NCBI GenBank assembly: GCA_021414085.1
Contig: JAIOPC010000002.1
Location: 62,001-126,000, forward strand
Length of the DNA: 64,000 bases
Direction of reading: 5' to 3'
DNA from: Actinomycetes bacterium
GTDB lineage: Bacteria > Actinomycetota > Acidimicrobiia > Acidimicrobiales > Ilumatobacteraceae
Numbering within the stretch: the stretch's first letter is position 1; the number at the start of each line of letters is the position of its first letter. Of this stretch, positions 60,474-64,000 are shown piece after piece. Position numbers and translations under genes: made by a program. The notes below the pieces were generated by a model, which saw only the letters and a list, made by a program, of their open reading frames with translations, had not been told where the DNA came from and ran no database searches.

Positions 60474-61540
60474 ATGAAGGCTGTCGTCACGACCGGCAAC
60501 GGCGGCTACGACAAACTCGAGTACCGCGACGTCGCCGTCCCCAAGCCAGGTCCCGGCGAAGTGCTGTTGCAGGTTCTCGCGGCTGGCGTCAACAACACCG
60601 AGATCAACACCCGCCTTGGCTGGTACTCCGCAGCAGTCACCGCCAGCACCGCGGCGACTGCGGTCACCGAAGAACAACACGCGGTCGCCAAGGCGGACGG
60701 CGGGTGGAACGCGGCGACACCTTTTCCGTTCATCCAAGGAACCGATTGCTGCGGCCTTGTGGCCGCGGTCGGCGATGGCGTCGATGCGCGCATCATCGGT
60801 GGACGAGCGTTGGTGCGGCCATGCATGCGTCCCGCCGGGTTCGGGTCGATGGAGAACATCTGGATGGGCTCCGACTTCGACGGTGCCTTCGCGCAGTTCG
60901 TCAAGGTGCCAGCGACGGAAGTGTTCAAGGTGGACTGCGAGTGGAGCGACGCCGAACTCGGCTCGATCCCGTGCGCATATGGGACGGCAGAAACATGCTG
61001 CACCGCACCGGTGTGTCGCGCGGCGAACACGTGCTGGTGGCGGGCGCTTCCGGTGGCGTCGGCTCTGCCGCCGTGCAACTGGCGAAGCGGCGCGGCGCAA
61101 CGGTGACAGCCATCGCAGGGCGCGAGAAGATGGACCGCGTGCGCGCAATTGGCGCCGACCGCGTGATCGATCGCAACGACGACATCGTGCAGTGCCTGGG
61201 TGAGGAAGCCGTTGATGTTGTCGTCGACAACGTGGCCGGCCCCACGTTCGGCGCGATGTTGCAGGTGCTCAAACGCGGCGGCAGATTCACGTCGTCGGGA
61301 GCGATCGGCGGCCCCGTCGTGTCGCTCGACATGCGCACCTTCTACCTGAAGGACTTGACCCTCGTCGGCTGCACCGCGTGGGACGAGCCCGTGTTCCCCA
61401 ACCTGATCGGCTACATCGAGCGCGGCGAGATCCGCCCACTAGTCGCCAAGACATTTCCCCTCGACCAAATCGCTGCAGCACAACGCGAGTTTCTCGAGAA
61501 GAACCACGTCGGCAACTTCGTCCTCATCCCCCCGCCGTGA
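60474..61540 (+). pseudogene. zinc-type alcohol dehydrogenase/quinone reductase, split by frameshift
   Basis: An MDR-family protein of about 355 residues is encoded in two frames. The first part (ATG 60474) has the GroES-like domain: MKAVVTTGNGGYDKLEYRDV, GEVLLQVLAAGVNNTEINTR, GTDCCGLVAAVGDGVDAR. It runs to SIPCAYGTAE. The second frame continues MLHRTGVSRGEHVLVAGASG, the GASGGVGSAAVQLAK Rossmann motif, and ends HVGNFVLIPPP. One extra A in the AAA at 60991-60993 would join them as ...GTAENMLHRTG. Either a recent mutation or an assembly error. It lies 13 bp after the oxygenase gene and may be its operon partner. Confidence 0.82.
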
Positions 61541-61559
61541 CATCGCCAGGCGGAATCCG

Positions 61560-61892
61560 TCACGCGTCGTCGATGCCTTCGGCCATCTCGGCGGGGAGGT
61601 CACGGCGCGAATGCAGGACGCGCCAGACGTCGACGCGAGCGACCTCCGGCACGTAGAAGATCAGATGCGGAAAGCCGCGGAGTGGCCACGCACGGAGATC
61701 GGGGATCCCCAGCTCGTATGAAAAGCGCAGAGTGCCGACGAGTGGTGCCCGACTGATCCGGGCAAGGGTGTGCTCAAAGGCATCGATGAATTTCAGCGCA
61801 AGGACCACGCCCGCCTCAGTGAGATAATGGTCGACGGCGAGTTCGATGTCGTGTGCTGCAGCCGCGCGAAGATCGACCGGACTGCGTGCCAC
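61560..61892 (-). CDS. parE: ParE/RelE-type toxin
   Basis: The 110-residue protein has the ParE fold: DIELAVDHYLTEAGVVLALKF is the first helix pair, PHLIFYVPEVARVDVWRVLHSRRD the central sheet and final helix, with the RVLHSRRD end typical of the family. ParE toxins poison gyrase, RelE relatives cut mRNA; which applies is uncertain. It starts at GTG 61892, 3 bp after the antitoxin stop. Confidence 0.88.
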   Translation of the reverse strand: MARSPVDLRAAAAHDIELAVDHYLTEAGVVLALKFIDAFEHTLARISRAPLVGTLRFSYELGIPDLRAWPLRGFPHLIFYVPEVARVDVWRVLHSRRDLPAEMAEGIDDA

Positions 61893-61895
61893 CGC

Positions 61896-62129
61896 TCAGG
61901 CGCCTGATCGGATGCGATCGCGCAAAGCGGCGAAGTACCCATCGTCGGCGGCTGGCCCGACTTGCGAAGTTGCGCCGGCCAGCAGCAGACGTCGGAGCTC
62001 TTGGCGGTCCATGTCGCGACGAATGAGGTCGCGCACATACTCGCTCGTGGACCCATAGGCACCGCCACCGACCTGATCGTCGACGTACGACTTGAGTTCG
62101 TCCGGCAGGGACACGTTCATCGTGGACAT
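61896..62129 (-). CDS. parD: ParD-type antitoxin
   Basis: In this 77-residue protein STMNVSLPDELKSYVDDQV is the ribbon and first helix, and GSTSEYVRDLIRRDMD the second, of a ribbon-helix-helix. The C-terminal half (LRRLLLAGA... onward) would cover the toxin. ATG 62129 is preferred over the longer open frame to 62165. It binds its own promoter as a dimer; 105 bp separate its start from the divergent metY gene. Confidence 0.9.
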   Translation of the reverse strand: MSTMNVSLPDELKSYVDDQVGGGAYGSTSEYVRDLIRRDMDRQELRRLLLAGATSQVGPAADDGYFAALRDRIRSGA

Positions 62130-62234
62130 GCCGACAGAGTACCCAGTCATGGCAAAGATTGCCATCGTCCGCCAAAATGACCGCCGATTTCGCGGGGCGG
62201 CCGCCTCAATGGCCGATCACTACAGTGACCAAGC

Positions 62235-63350
62235 ATGGTGACGCCTGACTTCTTGCGCTTCGACTCGTTGAGCTTGCACGCCGGCCAACGCCCCGACCCA
62301 ACCACCGGCGCCCGCGCTGTGCCGATCTACTTCACCACGTCGTACGCCTTCCCGGACACCGACGAAGCGGCGGCGCTGTTCAATCTCGAGGCGCCCGGGC
62401 ACATCTACAGCCGCATCTCAAACCCGACGGTCGCAGTGCTCGAAGAACGCATCGCCGCACTCGAAGGCGGCGTCGGGGCAGTGTGCGCGGCCAGCGGCAC
62501 CGCCGCGCTGCATCTCGCGGTTGCCACTTTGATGAGTGCCGGCGACCACATCGTCGCGTCCAAGAACCTGTACGGCGGGTCGTTCAACATGATGAACCTC
62601 ACCTTGCCGCGGTTCGGTATCACCACCACGTTCGTCGACCCGCGCGACCCCAGCGCGTTCGCCGCCGCCATTCAGCCCAACACCAAGCTCTGTTACGGCG
62701 AGACGCTGGGCAACCCAGGCATCGAAGTCATGGACGTGGCCGCGATCGCCGATGTTGCCCACGCTCATGGATTGCCGCTGATGGTCGACTCGACGTTCTC
62801 GACGCCGTACTTGTTCCGGCCCATCGAACACGGCGCCGACATCGTCTTGCACTCGGTCACCAAGTTCCTCGACTTCGGCGCGTGCATGAGCCCGCACAAC
62901 GCGTTCGCACTCTTGCAAGGAATCGAAACACTGCCGTTGCGCATGGCCCGCCACGTTTCCAACACCGACCGCGTCCTCGAGATGTTGCAGCGCAACGATG
63001 CAGTGAGCTGGGTGAAACACCCGCGCGTTCCCTCGCACCCCGACTTCGAGCTGGCCAAGCGGCTGTACCCCAAGGGAGTCGGCGCGATCCTCAGCTTCGG
63101 CGTGAAGGGCGGCCGCGCTGCGGGGCGTCGGTTCATCGAGGCAGTGCAACTCGCGACACACCTTGCCAACGTCGGCGACGCCAAGACGCTTGTCATCCAC
63201 CCCGGTTCGACGACACACGGTCAGCTCACCGACGAACAGCTTGCTGCCGCTGGCATCTCAGAAGATTTGGTGAGGTTGTCGGTCGGACTGGAAGACCCCG
63301 ACGACATCATCGAAGATCTTGAACGCGCCTTGAAGGCCAGCCAAAGATGA
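62235..63350 (+). CDS. O-acetylhomoserine sulfhydrylase (MetY-like) with large internal deletion
   Basis: The 371-residue protein is about 55-60 residues shorter than usual (about 430). It is a PLP enzyme of methionine/cysteine synthesis: FDSLSLHAGQRPDPTTGARA, YSRISNPTVAVLEERIAALE, CAASGTAALHLAV, ETLGNPGIEVMDVAAIADVA and the PLP Lys210 in LHSVTKFL. Normally TKFLGGHG and a long active-site segment follow. Here TKFL runs straight into DFGACMSPHNAFALLQGIET, which belongs about 60 residues later. The cut is in frame (junction near 62870/62871). The enzyme likely lost activity or folds differently. Followed by an alpha/beta hydrolase gene with ATGA overlap, reminiscent of the MetX neighbour of MetY. 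Confidence 0.88.
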   Translation: MVTPDFLRFDSLSLHAGQRPDPTTGARAVPIYFTTSYAFPDTDEAAALFNLEAPGHIYSRISNPTVAVLEERIAALEGGVGAVCAASGTAALHLAVATLMSAGDHIVASKNLYGGSFNMMNLTLPRFGITTTFVDPRDPSAFAAAIQPNTKLCYGETLGNPGIEVMDVAAIADVAHAHGLPLMVDSTFSTPYLFRPIEHGADIVLHSVTKFLDFGACMSPHNAFALLQGIETLPLRMARHVSNTDRVLEMLQRNDAVSWVKHPRVPSHPDFELAKRLYPKGVGAILSFGVKGGRAAGRRFIEAVQLATHLANVGDAKTLVIHPGSTTHGQLTDEQLAAAGISEDLVRLSVGLEDPDDIIEDLERALKASQR

Positions 63351-64000
63351 TCGTGTCCGTCGACGGCGTCGATGCTCACGCCGCGACCGGCGGGATCGAA
63401 CTATCGGGCAACGACCCGGTGGTGTTGTTGATCCACGGCGCGGGGATGGACTCGACCGTGTGGCAACTGCAGACCCGGTACCTCGCGCATCGCGGTTTGC
63501 GTGCGGTCGCGGTCGACCTGCCCGGCCATGGCCGCAGCGAGGGTCCAGCGCTCACAACGGTCGCGGCGCTGGTCGACTGGACCGCGCGCTTCGTTGCCGC
63601 CGCGGGGTTCGCGTCGGTGCACGTTGTCGGACATTCGATGGGCACGTTCATCGCGCTCGAGTTGGCCAGCCGTTACCCAGACATCGTCGACTCGATCACG
63701 TTGTGCGGCACCGCCACTGCGATGCCGGTGCATCCCGACTTGCTCGCAGCTGCCGACAACGATGTGCCCGCCGCCGCCGCACTGTTGGCCGCGTGGGGTT
63801 ACGCCAAGCCCGCGCAGATCGGCAGCAATCCAACACCCGGGTTGTGGATGCTGGGTGGAACACGCGCGCTGGTCGAGAACAGCGCGCCAGGTGTGTTGGC
63901 GACGGACCTGCGGGCGTGCGCCGACTACGACAACGCCCTCGCTGCGGCATCGTTGGTGAAGTGCGCGGCCACGGTGATCATCGGCCTTGGCGACCGAATG
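63347..64000 (+). CDS. alpha/beta hydrolase, cut by window edge
   Basis: It is open from ATG 63347 to the end (218 codons). It has VVLLIHGAGMDSTVWQLQ (oxyanion hole region), AVDLPGHGRSEGP, and the nucleophile elbow VVGHSMGTFIALELAS with Ser in GHSMG. The Asp and His of the triad should be near the window end or beyond (IIGLGDRM is the usual pre-Asp strand). An overlap with metY suggests co-expression. It is of the general hydrolase type and shorter-lidded than MetX, so an acetyltransferase role is not supported. Confidence 0.88.
   Translation, partial: MIVSVDGVDAHAATGGIELSGNDPVVLLIHGAGMDSTVWQLQTRYLAHRGLRAVAVDLPGHGRSEGPALTTVAALVDWTARFVAAAGFASVHVVGHSMGTFIALELASRYPDIVDSITLCGTATAMPVHPDLLAAADNDVPAAAALLAAWGYAKPAQIGSNPTPGLWMLGGTRALVENSAPGVLATDLRACADYDNALAAASLVKCAATVIIGLGDRM

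Overview
The window is high-GC bacterial DNA with tightly packed genes, many GTG starts, frequent 1-11 bp start/stop overlaps and several F420/FMN-type enzyme families (PPOX, two luciferase-like monooxygenases, an SCO6745-family protein). A secreted CHRD protein carries a second domain common in Acidimicrobiia. I infer an actinomycete, probably of the class Acidimicrobiia (Ilumatobacter-like). No rRNA, tRNA or phylogenetic marker gene was seen, so this placement is inference.

Left part (1-12.2 kb), mostly ordinary chromosome: an OmpR-type response regulator with the start of its sensor kinase; a trypsin-like secreted protease with a repetitive Asp/Glu/Tyr tail; an amidase; a channel-like membrane protein; a GT-C-like membrane protein fused to a GH114 glycosidase domain; a MntA/HepT toxin-antitoxin pair with a striking palindrome over its start codon; CorA; an aldose 1-epimerase; and the CHRD protein.

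Accessory island (about 12.2-30.3 kb): a Phd/VapC-type pair whose toxin has lost an obvious start codon; a large P-loop NTPase with a membrane partner and a pentanucleotide repeat at its 3' end; an Mrr-like nuclease; a complete type I restriction-modification operon in the order hsdR-hsdS-hsdM, followed by a GmrSD-like DUF262/DUF1524 nuclease with a RAMA domain; an overlapping trio built around an SDH/ClpP-like serine protease; and a four-gene minus-strand operon (ribbon-helix-helix protein, two-TM protein, deoxyribosyltransferase-like/HTH protein, ImmA/IrrE metallopeptidase). That last operon is my best candidate for an undescribed defence or toxin system.

Right part (30.4-64 kb): housekeeping and catabolic genes. 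These include adenosine deaminase; an aldo/keto reductase; a two-gene 2-oxoacid:ferredoxin oxidoreductase divergent from an ADP-forming acyl-CoA synthetase (together a route from 2-oxoacid to acid plus ATP); a YgeW-like carbamoyltransferase, YgeY-like M20 hydrolase and carbamate kinase operon; an FtsX/LolD exporter; a P-type ATPase; a second FtsX permease without an ATPase; a BesD-like iron/2-oxoglutarate oxygenase; ParDE; and an O-acetylhomoserine sulfhydrylase with a large in-frame deletion.

Several genes are broken: two single-base homopolymer frameshifts (about 31909 and 60992), a decayed RibD/DHFR-type reductase (36144-36484) and a truncated partner of an HTH-nucleotidyltransferase (34317-34382). 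They are either real decay or assembly errors, and reads would decide.
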